In this document: piece after piece, positions 1 through 7,993 of the stretch
Position numbering within the stretch: position 1 is the stretch's first letter
Layout of the letters: the number at the start of each line of letters is the position of its first letter
Assembly (NCBI GenBank): GCA_015056945.1
Contig: SVFH01000008.1
Location: 61,779-125,778, forward strand
Length of the DNA: 64,000 nt
From: Lachnospiraceae bacterium
Lineage (GTDB): Bacteria > Bacillota > Clostridia > Lachnospirales > Lachnospiraceae
Direction of reading: 5' to 3'
Notes under the pieces: model-generated
Told to the model about the DNA's origin: nothing
The model's database searches: none
What the model saw: the letters and a program-made list of their open reading frames with translations, nothing else
Program-made: the position numbers and the translations under genes

Positions 1-129
1 CTTCGGATTCCTTTGGAACACGCTTTCGCTCGTTGAATACGTAACGGTACTAAATTTGCATATCTGCTCATTAAGTACCGGCGCAAGGAAATAAGCGTTA
101 GAAGGTTACACAATTTATGGAAATTATGC
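1..129. other. Left edge, no gene recognised
   Basis: I see no credible coding region or RNA gene here. The only structure is a 7-bp inverted repeat, CGGTACT at 45-51 and AGTACCG at 74-80. It could be a hairpin in the 3' untranslated region of a gene outside the window. No T-tract follows, so I do not call it a terminator. Confidence 0.3.
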
Positions 130-183
130 TTGACAAGGAATGATATATAATATATGTTATATAACATAAGATATGTAAAGGAG
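130..183 (+). promoter_or_regulatory. Promoter, palindromic operator and RBS of the TetR gene
   Basis: A -35 TTGACA lies at 130-135 and a -10 TATGTT at 153-158, with a 17-bp spacer. A perfect 16-bp palindrome (TATGTTAT-ATAACATA, 153-168) covers the -10 and start region, the classic place for a TetR dimer to block its own promoter. The RBS AAAGGAG is at 177-183, seven bases before the ATG. Autorepression is inferred from position and symmetry. Confidence 0.7.
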
Positions 184-190
184 AATCCAA

Positions 191-775
191 ATGCCGCCGA
201 AAGCCAAAATAACCAAAGAGATGATTGTAGAGACCGCTTTTCAGATAGCAAGAGAAGAAGGAGCGGACAAGATTACTGTCAGAAGTATTGCAGAACGATT
301 GAATTGCTCCACGCAACCGGTGTTGTATTATTTTGCAAGCATTGATGGAATAAAGAAGGCTGTTTATGAGAAGACAGATGAGTTTCATACAGAATATATC
401 ATGCAGGAGAACCCTGCCTGCGAAGATCCTTTTATGGAATTTGGATTGAAATATATCAGGTTTGCCATGGAGGAGAGAAATTTGTTTAAATTATTGTTCC
501 AGTCCGATGTCTTTTCGGGAGCAGGAATCCTTGATTTACTGGAAAGCGAAGGTCTGGAGCCTTTTTATGCGGGCTTGCAGGAAGAAGCTGATTTGTCAAA
601 GGAAGAAGCCAAGGAAGTCTTTGCAATATTGTTTATCTATGTGCATGGTTATGCCAGTCTCTTTGCTAATAACAGTATGTGCTACGATGAGGATAAGATT
701 AAGGATGGTTTGGCGAAAACATTCTATGGTGCAATCGGCGCAGTGAAAGGAGAAACGGATGAAGAAGTTATTTGA
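191..775 (+). CDS. TetR/AcrR family transcriptional regulator
   Basis: This 194-residue protein is the usual TetR length. Residues about 8-55 form the tri-helical DNA-binding domain: a helix beginning ITKEMIVETAFQIAREEG, then the recognition segment with VRSIAERLNCS and the typical LYYFASIDGIKKAVYEK turn. The remaining ~140 residues are a divergent helical ligand-binding and dimerisation domain, so the inducer cannot be read. The start is set by AAAGGAG seven bases upstream. The gene overlaps the following CPBP protease gene by 17 bp, so the two are translationally coupled and the regulator probably controls that protease. The 16-bp palindrome at its promoter suggests autorepression. Confidence 0.9.
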   Translation: MPPKAKITKEMIVETAFQIAREEGADKITVRSIAERLNCSTQPVLYYFASIDGIKKAVYEKTDEFHTEYIMQENPACEDPFMEFGLKYIRFAMEERNLFKLLFQSDVFSGAGILDLLESEGLEPFYAGLQEEADLSKEEAKEVFAILFIYVHGYASLFANNSMCYDEDKIKDGLAKTFYGAIGAVKGETDEEVI

Positions 776-1460
776 GAAACATGAAACAATCGCCTGTATC
801 GGGTTGATTATTATTTATGTGGCAGTGAGTTCTGTAGGTTTGAATTTATGGGGAACGACAGATTACAGATTGGCAATCGTCAATACTATTTTTTCTGTCC
901 TGGTATTGGCTTTCGTGATTGGCCTGAAAAGAGTATCTTTTTACGGATTAAGAAAGCCGGAACACGCAGGGAAATGCCTGTATTTCATTCCGCTTGCATT
1001 GTTTATTGCATTGCAGTTCAGAGGGGGAATCACTATAGAGAATACGCCGGCTGAAATAATATGCCATGTGATTGTCATGCTGAATGTCGGATTCCTGGAA
1101 GAAATGATTTTTCGTGGATTTTTATTTAGAATGATGGAAAAGACAAACGTAAAAAGTGCAATCATCGTCAGTGCTTTGACGTTCGGCATGGGACACATCG
1201 TGAATCTTCTGAATGGGGAAGATTTGATTCCAACTTTGATGCAGGTGCTTTATGCGACAGCAATCGGCTATTTGCTGGTTATCATTTTTTGTAAAACCAA
1301 GTCACTCGTTCCTTGCATCATCATGCATGGTGTATTCAATGCATCTTCGATTGTAGGTGGAGCAAATGACTGGTCAATTTATCTGGTGACGGCCATTTAT
1401 GTGATTATCGGATTTGGTTATGCATTCTATATTCAGCGCTGTATTCATCATAAAAGTTGA
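759..1460 (+). CDS. CPBP-family intramembrane metalloprotease (CAAX protease-like)
   Basis: A 233-residue, highly hydrophobic protein with about six to seven predicted membrane segments. It carries the signatures of the CPBP/Abi family (Rce1-like): EEMIFRG near residue 114 (EExxxR), GMGHIVN near 145 with the first conserved His, and MHGVFN near 190 with the second His and Asn. These residues bind metal and form the active site in the membrane. Bacterial members act in bacteriocin self-immunity, peptide processing or unknown roles, and the substrate cannot be told here. The gene overlaps the upstream TetR gene by 17 bp and ends before a strong terminator, so it forms a two-gene operon with its likely regulator. 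Confidence 0.85.
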   Translation: MKKLFEKHETIACIGLIIIYVAVSSVGLNLWGTTDYRLAIVNTIFSVLVLAFVIGLKRVSFYGLRKPEHAGKCLYFIPLALFIALQFRGGITIENTPAEIICHVIVMLNVGFLEEMIFRGFLFRMMEKTNVKSAIIVSALTFGMGHIVNLLNGEDLIPTLMQVLYATAIGYLLVIIFCKTKSLVPCIIMHGVFNASSIVGGANDWSIYLVTAIYVIIGFGYAFYIQRCIHHKS

Positions 1461-1488
1461 TTTTTTTACATAATCAGTTTATTCTAAT

Positions 1489-1532
1489 AAATAGGGTATA
1501 TGTGAAAGAGCATACCCTATTTATTGTTTTTT
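1489..1532 (+). terminator. Rho-independent terminator after the CPBP gene
   Basis: AAATAGGGTAT (1489-1499) pairs with ATACCCTATTT (1512-1522) around a 12-base loop, followed by six T residues at 1527-1532. Confidence 0.85.
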
Positions 1533-1546
1533 ACGGAGAATGAAGA

Positions 1547-2740
1547 ATGGAACAGCAGTGGCAGGATTTCAGTGATAAAGTGAATAGTCGCTTAAATGCT
1601 TCCTTGAAAGAAGCGATTTTTAGTAATCCTCGGAGTAAGACACAGACGGTCAGCAAAAGGAAAGTCAGACCGGTGCTTCTGAAGGGGGAGCTCTGTTTTC
1701 AGGTAAGCTCTTATGAAGGGAAACAGGTAAAGCATGAGAATCTGAATGCAGACGAAGCGACAAAGAAGGCGCTTATCTGGATGCAGGAAGAATTTAAACA
1801 GTTGGAGATTCATAACGAGGATTCCACACTTATTTGCCTGACGAATAAGAAGGGTACGCTTACCATGAAGGTGAAGAAAAGTGCAGAGACATCACAACGT
1901 ATAGACGAGGATAAATTTGCACATAATAGAAGAAAGAAATACCTTTTGCCGGATACGGTGGCGATTCCATTTCTTGTAGATTTGGGAGTGCAGACCAAAG
2001 AAGGCAGAATCATCAATTCCGCGTATGATAAGTTCAAGCAAATCAATCGTTTTCTGGAATTTATTGAGGATATTTTACCTGCACTGGAAGGAGAAGAAAG
2101 AATCAGGATCCTTGATTTTGGTTGCGGTAAATCGTATCTGACTTTTGCCATCTATCATTATCTGCATGAAATTTGCGGGAAGGACGTGGAGATTACAGGT
2201 CTTGACTTAAAGGCAGATGTAATTGCAAACTGTAATAAACTTGCGATAAAATACGGGTATGGGAATTTGAAATTTGAAGTAGGCGATATCAAGGATTATG
2301 AGGCATATCAGGATGTTGACCTGGTTGTAACCCTTCATGCCTGCGATACGGCAACGGATTATGCGCTCTACAAAGCGCTTTGCTGGAATGCCAAGGCGAT
2401 TCTTTCCGTACCGTGTTGCCATCATGAGGTAAACAGGCAGGTGAAGGCGACAGAACTTGCACCGATGCTGGAATATGGTATTGTCAAAGACCGTTTTGCG
2501 GCGCTTGCAACAGATTCACTGCGTTGCATGATTCTCAAAAAATACGGTTATGAAACACAGCTTCTTGAGTTTATAGATATGACGCATACACCGAAGAATC
2601 TGTTAATCAGGGCGGTAAAAAAACAAGGGCTTGTGTCGGCAGGAAAACAGGAAAAACTGCAGGCACAGGAAGAAGAATTCAGTCGTTTTTTGGGAATACA
2701 TACGACATTGCAGACACTTTTAGAACATGGAAAGGAGTAG
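1547..2740 (+). CDS. Class I SAM-dependent methyltransferase (Methyltransf_32-like)
   Basis: A 397-residue cytoplasmic protein. Residues about 185-200 hold the SAM-binding motif ILDFGCGKSYLTFAIY, followed by the acidic ITGLDLKADVI (motif II region) and VVTLHACDTATDYAL, the signature of the METTL25/Methyltransf_32 group. A later SVPCCHHEVN segment is also typical of that group. The N-terminal ~150 residues are specific to the bacterial family. The substrate is unknown; some relatives modify rRNA. The ATG has a modest GGAG upstream. The stop codon overlaps the RBS of the next gene (AAAGGAG, 2731-2737), which indicates a two-gene operon with the exported protein downstream. Confidence 0.8.
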   Translation: MEQQWQDFSDKVNSRLNASLKEAIFSNPRSKTQTVSKRKVRPVLLKGELCFQVSSYEGKQVKHENLNADEATKKALIWMQEEFKQLEIHNEDSTLICLTNKKGTLTMKVKKSAETSQRIDEDKFAHNRRKKYLLPDTVAIPFLVDLGVQTKEGRIINSAYDKFKQINRFLEFIEDILPALEGEERIRILDFGCGKSYLTFAIYHYLHEICGKDVEITGLDLKADVIANCNKLAIKYGYGNLKFEVGDIKDYEAYQDVDLVVTLHACDTATDYALYKALCWNAKAILSVPCCHHEVNRQVKATELAPMLEYGIVKDRFAALATDSLRCMILKKYGYETQLLEFIDMTHTPKNLLIRAVKKQGLVSAGKQEKLQAQEEEFSRFLGIHTTLQTLLEHGKE

Positions 2741-2746
2741 CCTTAC

Positions 2747-5272
2747 GTGAAGGTAGCCATTAAAATACTGGTTTGCATATTAACTTTTATTGCGGCACTG
2801 GGGCTGTTTGATATTGTGTTGAACAGAAGAACGGTTGAGATGACTTCAGAGATGAGTCAGGCGACTATTCCGGTGGTGTCTGTTCAGTATGCGGATGTTA
2901 TTTTAAACAGAATGGAAGGTCATAAGACACGCAGAGAACTGTCTTATATGAGAGAATCCATTACACCGCTTTCGGACGGACGTATGCTGACTTTATCGAT
3001 AGATACGTTTGATACAGATGTAGAAAAAATCGCTTATGAAGTACGAAGCGTGGATGGGGAACGTCTGGTGGAAGATTCAGAAGTTGCCCATTTTGTGGAA
3101 AAGCATGACAATATTACAACTACCATTACCCTGAAAGACCTTTTGGAAGATAATACGGAATATACTTTTATTACGATACTTACGCTTGAATCTGGCGAGG
3201 AACTCTTCTATTATACGAGAATTATCAAGGCCTATGAGTATGACGCAGCATCAAAAATTACTTTTGCAAGACAGTTTTCTGAGAAAACGTTTGATGAAGC
3301 GCCTCTTAATGATGACATTGCGATGTATCTTGAGAGTGATGCATCCGGTGATAATACCAATTTCGCATATGTGAATATCCACAGTTCCTTTGAAATGGTA
3401 ACATGGGAAGATTTGGATGTGCAAAGAGAAAGTGAAGTAGTGGTGACTCTGCAGGAACTGGCACCTACGACTGCTACGGTTTCTCTGTCTTATGTGGTAA
3501 GTCTTCCGAACGGTCGAATAAAGGATTATTATCAGGTGGAAGAATATTATCGTATGAGAAAAGGAACAGAGCGTATATACCTTCTTGATTACGAACGGAC
3601 GATGGATCGTTACTTTTTTGAACAGCAGAATGTGTTCTTCGGAGATAAAATTATGGTCGGCATTTCCGACAGTGATTTGTCGTTAACAGAGAGTGAAGAC
3701 GGTAATCAGGTTGCTTTCGTGAAATCCGGTGCTTTGTTTGCCTGCAATAATGTTAGTGACAGCTGTGCACGCGTGTTTTCTTTTTATGATGAGGAGAACT
3801 GGGACTGGCGGACAAGGAATAACAATCATGGTATTCGAATTTTGAATGTCAGTGAGAACGGAGATATTGCTTTTTGTGTTTTTGGCTACATCAACAGAGG
3901 CTTGCATGAGGGCGAGAGCGGCATATTGGTTTATACGTATGACGGAGTAACCAATACGCTGGAAGAATCTGTATTTTTGCCGTACGCAAAGTCATATGAA
4001 ATGTTACGCGTCAATGTAGAAAAGCTTTCTTACATGAATAAGGACGGGGAACTATTCCTTTATCTGGAAGGTATGATTATTAAGGTAAATACTAACACGT
4101 GCGAATACGAGGTTGTAGTGAACAATATAACTGACCAGACTTTCCATGTGTCTGAGGATCATACCATGGTTGTATGGATGGAAGGGGAAACCCCTTATGA
4201 TGCCAAAGAAATGGTTCTGTTTGATTTGGGTTCAGGATCCAAATCAGTTATCAAAGCCGGACCGGGCGAGTATGTGAAATCACTTGGGTTCATGGGTGAA
4301 GATCTTTTATACGGAATTGCCCGCAGTGAGGATGTTATGACGGATTCTTCCGGCGAAGTGACATTCCCGATGTATGTACTTCAGATTTGCAACAAATTCG
4401 GTACTTTGCTTAAAAGTTATGAACAGGAAGGCTTATATATTACCGGTCATACACTTAATGATAATATGATTACGCTTGAACGCATGCAAAAGAATGGAGA
4501 CGGCAGCTTTGAAGATGCATCACCGGATACGATTATGAATAATCAGGAGCAGCCTGTCGGTAAAAATGTAATCGAAGTGGTTGCAACGGAACATCTGAAA
4601 AAAATTGTGCAGATTGTCCTGAAAGGGGAATTACCGGAAAAAGGCATCAAATACATGGTGCCCAAGGAAATCCGCTATGAGGGAAACAGAACGATTTCGA
4701 TAGATTGTCCGAAACGTAATGACCGTTATTTCGTTTATCACAAAGGACAAATTGCAGGGGTGTATACAAAGCCTGCGCAGGCTGTACGGCAGGCATACGA
4801 ACTTGCCGGTTCGGTAATCAGCGATTCCGGTGATTATGTCTGGATTCGCGGAAATATTGCAACGAAGAATCAGATAATGAAAATTACCGGTGTGAAAGAG
4901 GAGGAGACGAAGGGCAGTATGGCAGTCTGTCTGGAAACGATTCTTCGCTATGAGGGATATTCGCTTGATGCACAGGCACAGCTTGATTTGGGTAAAAATG
5001 CCAAACAGATTCTGGAGGAGAATTTACAGGATAAAAGAGTGCTTGATTTAACGGGATGCAGCTTGGATTCTATTCTTTATTACGTGAATCAGGATATTCC
5101 GGTACTTGCGGTTTCAGAGGATCAGAGTGCAGTATTAATCATAGGTTTTAATGAGCAGAATACGGTTTGGATGAATCCGGAAAATGGCAAGGTGTATAAA
5201 GTAGGAATGAATGATACCCGAAACTATTTTGAAGAAAATGGTAATTGTTTTATTACGTATATGGATGAATAA
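2747..5272 (+). CDS. Large exported propeller-like protein with degenerate C39-like domain
   Basis: An 841-residue protein with a GTG start, chosen because AAAGGAG sits ten bases upstream inside the stop region of the previous gene. Residues 1-25 form a hydrophobic signal or anchor (MKVAIKILVCILTFIAALGL), so the bulk lies outside the membrane. The middle (about 270-620) has repeated short beta-rich blades typical of propeller-like sensor proteins. The last ~125 residues look like a C39-type papain fold (GSMAVCLETILRYEG, then AVLIIGFNEQNTVWMNPENG), but the expected nucleophile Cys position reads Ser and the catalytic His is absent. It is therefore probably a binding pseudo-peptidase. I recognise no characterised homologue. 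Confidence 0.6.
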   Translation: MKVAIKILVCILTFIAALGLFDIVLNRRTVEMTSEMSQATIPVVSVQYADVILNRMEGHKTRRELSYMRESITPLSDGRMLTLSIDTFDTDVEKIAYEVRSVDGERLVEDSEVAHFVEKHDNITTTITLKDLLEDNTEYTFITILTLESGEELFYYTRIIKAYEYDAASKITFARQFSEKTFDEAPLNDDIAMYLESDASGDNTNFAYVNIHSSFEMVTWEDLDVQRESEVVVTLQELAPTTATVSLSYVVSLPNGRIKDYYQVEEYYRMRKGTERIYLLDYERTMDRYFFEQQNVFFGDKIMVGISDSDLSLTESEDGNQVAFVKSGALFACNNVSDSCARVFSFYDEENWDWRTRNNNHGIRILNVSENGDIAFCVFGYINRGLHEGESGILVYTYDGVTNTLEESVFLPYAKSYEMLRVNVEKLSYMNKDGELFLYLEGMIIKVNTNTCEYEVVVNNITDQTFHVSEDHTMVVWMEGETPYDAKEMVLFDLGSGSKSVIKAGPGEYVKSLGFMGEDLLYGIARSEDVMTDSSGEVTFPMYVLQICNKFGTLLKSYEQEGLYITGHTLNDNMITLERMQKNGDGSFEDASPDTIMNNQEQPVGKNVIEVVATEHLKKIVQIVLKGELPEKGIKYMVPKEIRYEGNRTISIDCPKRNDRYFVYHKGQIAGVYTKPAQAVRQAYELAGSVISDSGDYVWIRGNIATKNQIMKITGVKEEETKGSMAVCLETILRYEGYSLDAQAQLDLGKNAKQILEENLQDKRVLDLTGCSLDSILYYVNQDIPVLAVSEDQSAVLIIGFNEQNTVWMNPENGKVYKVGMNDTRNYFEENGNCFITYMDE

Positions 5273-5303
5273 AAAAAGAATGTGCGTGGCACATTCTTTT
5301 TTT
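5272..5303. terminator. Bidirectional terminator between convergent genes
   Basis: A 14-bp perfect stem (5272-5285 with 5289-5302) around a GTG loop has an A-tract on one side and a T-tract on the other. It serves both the 841-residue protein gene and the converging pncB. Confidence 0.9.
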
Positions 5304-5349
5304 ATTTATGCTTGACTCGTATATAACTGAAATTACGTTCATTGCAAAT

Positions 5350-6801
5350 TTACATATCCCCATGCTCATCCAGCAATGCAATCTTGATATCGTAGAGGCG
5401 GCTTGATAAATCCACGTAAACTTTATGCGGATTTGCGAAACGTCTGATTTCGTCCCAAAGTGTATTTTGTTCTTTGAGACAGTATTCACGGATTTCCATA
5501 ACCTTCGGTGAGTCGTATACGCATTCACCGGCAAGGAATACAGGAACCATCAGTTCGCGTATGGTAAAAGTGCCGGGTTTCAAGCGTGTTTTTTTCCAAG
5601 GCTCGTTCGGATCAAAGAGAAGGATGAAATCATTCTCTGTAAAGGTTTCGTCCGCCAGGCAAATGAGATCTGCCTTGAGTTTTCCGGTTTCTTTTTCGTA
5701 GATACGATAAATCTTTTTATTTCCGGGGTTGGTTATTTTAATAGAGTTTTCTGACAGCTTAATCTTGGGGATGAATTTGCCGTCAGCCCCTTTGATGGCG
5801 GCAAGCTTATAGACACCACCGAATGCAGGATTGTCTGCAGAGGTAATCAGGTTGGTACCAACACCCCATGAAGTAATGGCAGCACCCTGCAATTTCAAAC
5901 TTTCGATCAGATATTCATCCAAGTCACTGGATGCGGAAATGACTGCATCAGGGAAACCGGCTTCATCTAACATTTTACGAGCCTTTTTGGACATGTAAGC
6001 AAGGTCACCGCTGTCAAGACGGATTCCGTAGAAAGAAAGCGGAATGCCGGCTTCACGCATTTCCGTAAATACACGGATGGCATTCGGAATACCGGATTTT
6101 AACGTATCATAGGTATCAACCAGCAGGATACATGCCTGCGGGTACATATCCGCATAGGTTTTAAAAGCGGTATATTCATCAGGGAAACTCATAATCCAGC
6201 TGTGAGCATGTGTGCCTTTTACCGGAACGTCAAAAAGCTGTCCGCAAAGAACGTTCGATGTACCGATGCAACCACCAATCATGGCAGCGCGCGCACCGTA
6301 GGTACCGGCATCGGGGCCCTGTGCACGGCGAAGTCCGAATTCCATAACGCCATCACCCTGTGCAGCATACACAACACGGGATGCCTTAGTGGCAATCAGA
6401 CTCTGGTGGTTGATGATATTAAGAAGTGCAGTTTCCACAAGCTGTGCTTCCATAATAGGCGCAATAACTTTGACCAGCGGTTCCATGGGAAATACAACCG
6501 TTCCTTCCGGAATCGCATAAATATCGCCCGTGAAACGGAATGTGCTCAGATAATCAAGGAAATCTTTGTCAAAAATATGAAGACCGGCAAGATAAGCAAT
6601 GTCTTCTTCTTCAAAACGCAGTTCTTTAATATAGGCAATGGCCTGTTCCAATCCTGCAGCAATGGCATATCCGCCGTTACTCGGATTTCTTCTGTAAAAC
6701 AAATCAAAAACAACGGTTTGGTTGTTCTGACTTTTGAAATATCCCTGCATCATGGTAAGTTCATATAAATCAGTTAAAAGGGTCAGATTCTGTCTGTCCA
6801 T
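5350..6801 (-). CDS. pncB: Nicotinate phosphoribosyltransferase
   Basis: A 483-residue cytoplasmic enzyme that joins nicotinate and PRPP, with ATP hydrolysis, to give nicotinate mononucleotide in the Preiss-Handler salvage route to NAD. The N-terminus LLTDLYELTMMQGYF and the segments GLRRAQGPDAG, GTHAHSWI and YGIRLDSGDLAY (the PRPP and phosphate-binding region) are strongly typical, and the length fits the long bacterial form. The start has a clear RBS (CGGAGG on the minus strand). It is divergent from nadABC-niaR, so salvage and de novo NAD synthesis sit back to back beside the repressor gene niaR. Shared control by NiaR is likely. Confidence 0.95.
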   Translation of the reverse strand: MDRQNLTLLTDLYELTMMQGYFKSQNNQTVVFDLFYRRNPSNGGYAIAAGLEQAIAYIKELRFEEEDIAYLAGLHIFDKDFLDYLSTFRFTGDIYAIPEGTVVFPMEPLVKVIAPIMEAQLVETALLNIINHQSLIATKASRVVYAAQGDGVMEFGLRRAQGPDAGTYGARAAMIGGCIGTSNVLCGQLFDVPVKGTHAHSWIMSFPDEYTAFKTYADMYPQACILLVDTYDTLKSGIPNAIRVFTEMREAGIPLSFYGIRLDSGDLAYMSKKARKMLDEAGFPDAVISASSDLDEYLIESLKLQGAAITSWGVGTNLITSADNPAFGGVYKLAAIKGADGKFIPKIKLSENSIKITNPGNKKIYRIYEKETGKLKADLICLADETFTENDFILLFDPNEPWKKTRLKPGTFTIRELMVPVFLAGECVYDSPKVMEIREYCLKEQNTLWDEIRRFANPHKVYVDLSSRLYDIKIALLDEHGDM

Positions 6802-6881
6802 CTTTTTACCTCCGTAAGCGGCAAGAAACAGCGAAAATCATGTGGTAACGCATCTGTTTCAAGAGCCTTTTTTATGATGTA

Positions 6882-6910
6882 ACTATACTCTTACCGGCAT
6901 GAAAAAGCAA
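6882..6910 (-). promoter_or_regulatory. Predicted pncB promoter
   Basis: On the minus strand, TTGCTT (6905-6910) and TATAGT (6882-6887) are separated by 17 bp, about 80 bp before the pncB ATG. Confidence 0.5.
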
Positions 6911-6932
6911 TTGTTTTTCGGCGTTCTTCATG

Positions 6933-7035
6933 GGGAATTGGTCAAATTATACAATTCCCGATAAAAATAAGCTTTTTTTTCTACACTCAAAACTTTACAG
7001 ATAACTTGACAGATGATAAGTTTTTGAGATACGAT
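6933..7035. promoter_or_regulatory. nad promoter and candidate NiaR operator region
   Basis: The nad operon promoter reads TTGACA (7006-7011), 18-bp spacer, TACGAT (7030-7035). A direct repeat ACAGAT occurs at 6997-7002 and 7009-7014, twelve bases apart (about one helical turn) and overlapping the -35. A perfect 8-bp inverted repeat, GGGAATTG (6933-6940) and CAATTCCC (6952-6959), lies between the two divergent promoters. Because niaR is the last gene of the operon, either element may be its operator. I cannot confirm which. Confidence 0.5.
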
Positions 7036-7081
7036 TGCATCGAAGAATCAAAAAATATATTTCGATGAGGAAATAATTCGT

Positions 7082-7993
7082 ATGACAAATGAACAAATAA
7101 ACAAAATTATGGAATTGAAAAAAGAGAAGAATGCGGTCATTATGGCACATTACTATGCGCCCGAAGAGGTGCAAAAGATTGCGGATGCGACAGGAGATTC
7201 CTTTTATCTTGCGAAGGCTGCGAAAGCAAGTGATGCGGATGTTATCATATTCTGCGGTGTCGGCTTCATGGGTGAGAGTGCTAAGATTCTCTGCCCGGAC
7301 AAGAAGGTTCTGATGCCTGATTTAGAAGCGGATTGCCCGATGGCCCACATGGTGAAAGAGGGAAAAATCGCTGAGATGCGCGCGCGTTATGAAGACTTGG
7401 CTGTGGTTTGCTACATTAACTCTACGGCAGAATTAAAGTGTCAGAGTGACGTCTGTGTTACCTCTTCGAATGCCGTGCAGATTGTGCGTGCACTTCCGAA
7501 TAAGAATATTTTCTTTATTCCGGATCGTAACCTTGGAAGATATGTGGCTGAGCAGGTTCCGGAAAAAAATATCATATTAAATGACGGCTGTTGTCCGATT
7601 CACAATGATCTTTCTGCGGAGGAGTTGAAGGAAGCGAAGGCGTTGCATCCCGAAGCACTTGTGTTGTCACACCCCGAATGCGGTGATGATGTGCTTGCGT
7701 TGTCTGATTACATCGGAAGTACGGCAGGGATTATTGATTTTGCAGGTAAAAGTGAAGCAAAGGAATTTATCATCGGTACGGAGGACGGCGTTTTGCACAG
7801 ACTTATGCAGGACAATCCTGACAAGCAGTTTTATTTCCCGAAGACACGTCCCCGTTGTCGCGATATGAAATTAAATACACTTGAGAAAATTCTTCATGTG
7901 CTTGAAACAGAAGAAAATGAAGTGCATATTCCCGAAGAAGTAAGACCGGAGGCGTTGCTTCCTTTGGACAGAATGTTGGAGTATACGAAATGA
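7082..7993 (+). CDS. nadA: Quinolinate synthase NadA
   Basis: A 303-residue enzyme that condenses iminoaspartate with dihydroxyacetone phosphate to quinolinate, the second step of de novo NAD synthesis. The three Cys ligands of the [4Fe-4S] cluster are visible: Cys85 in EADCPMAHM, Cys200 in HPECGDD and Cys259 in RPRCRDM. The N-terminal IMAHYYAPEEVQ and the CGVGFMGESAKIL segments are also typical, and the length is normal for the short NadA form. It overlaps nadB by 4 bp (ATGA), so the two are translationally coupled, which suits passage of the unstable iminoaspartate. Confidence 0.97.
   Translation: MTNEQINKIMELKKEKNAVIMAHYYAPEEVQKIADATGDSFYLAKAAKASDADVIIFCGVGFMGESAKILCPDKKVLMPDLEADCPMAHMVKEGKIAEMRARYEDLAVVCYINSTAELKCQSDVCVTSSNAVQIVRALPNKNIFFIPDRNLGRYVAEQVPEKNIILNDGCCPIHNDLSAEELKEAKALHPEALVLSHPECGDDVLALSDYIGSTAGIIDFAGKSEAKEFIIGTEDGVLHRLMQDNPDKQFYFPKTRPRCRDMKLNTLEKILHVLETEENEVHIPEEVRPEALLPLDRMLEYTK

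Noticed and set aside
6202..6768. 188-codon frame on the strand opposite pncB
   Set aside because: It is antisense to a clear pncB gene, has no RBS and its sequence looks like a reverse-frame shadow.
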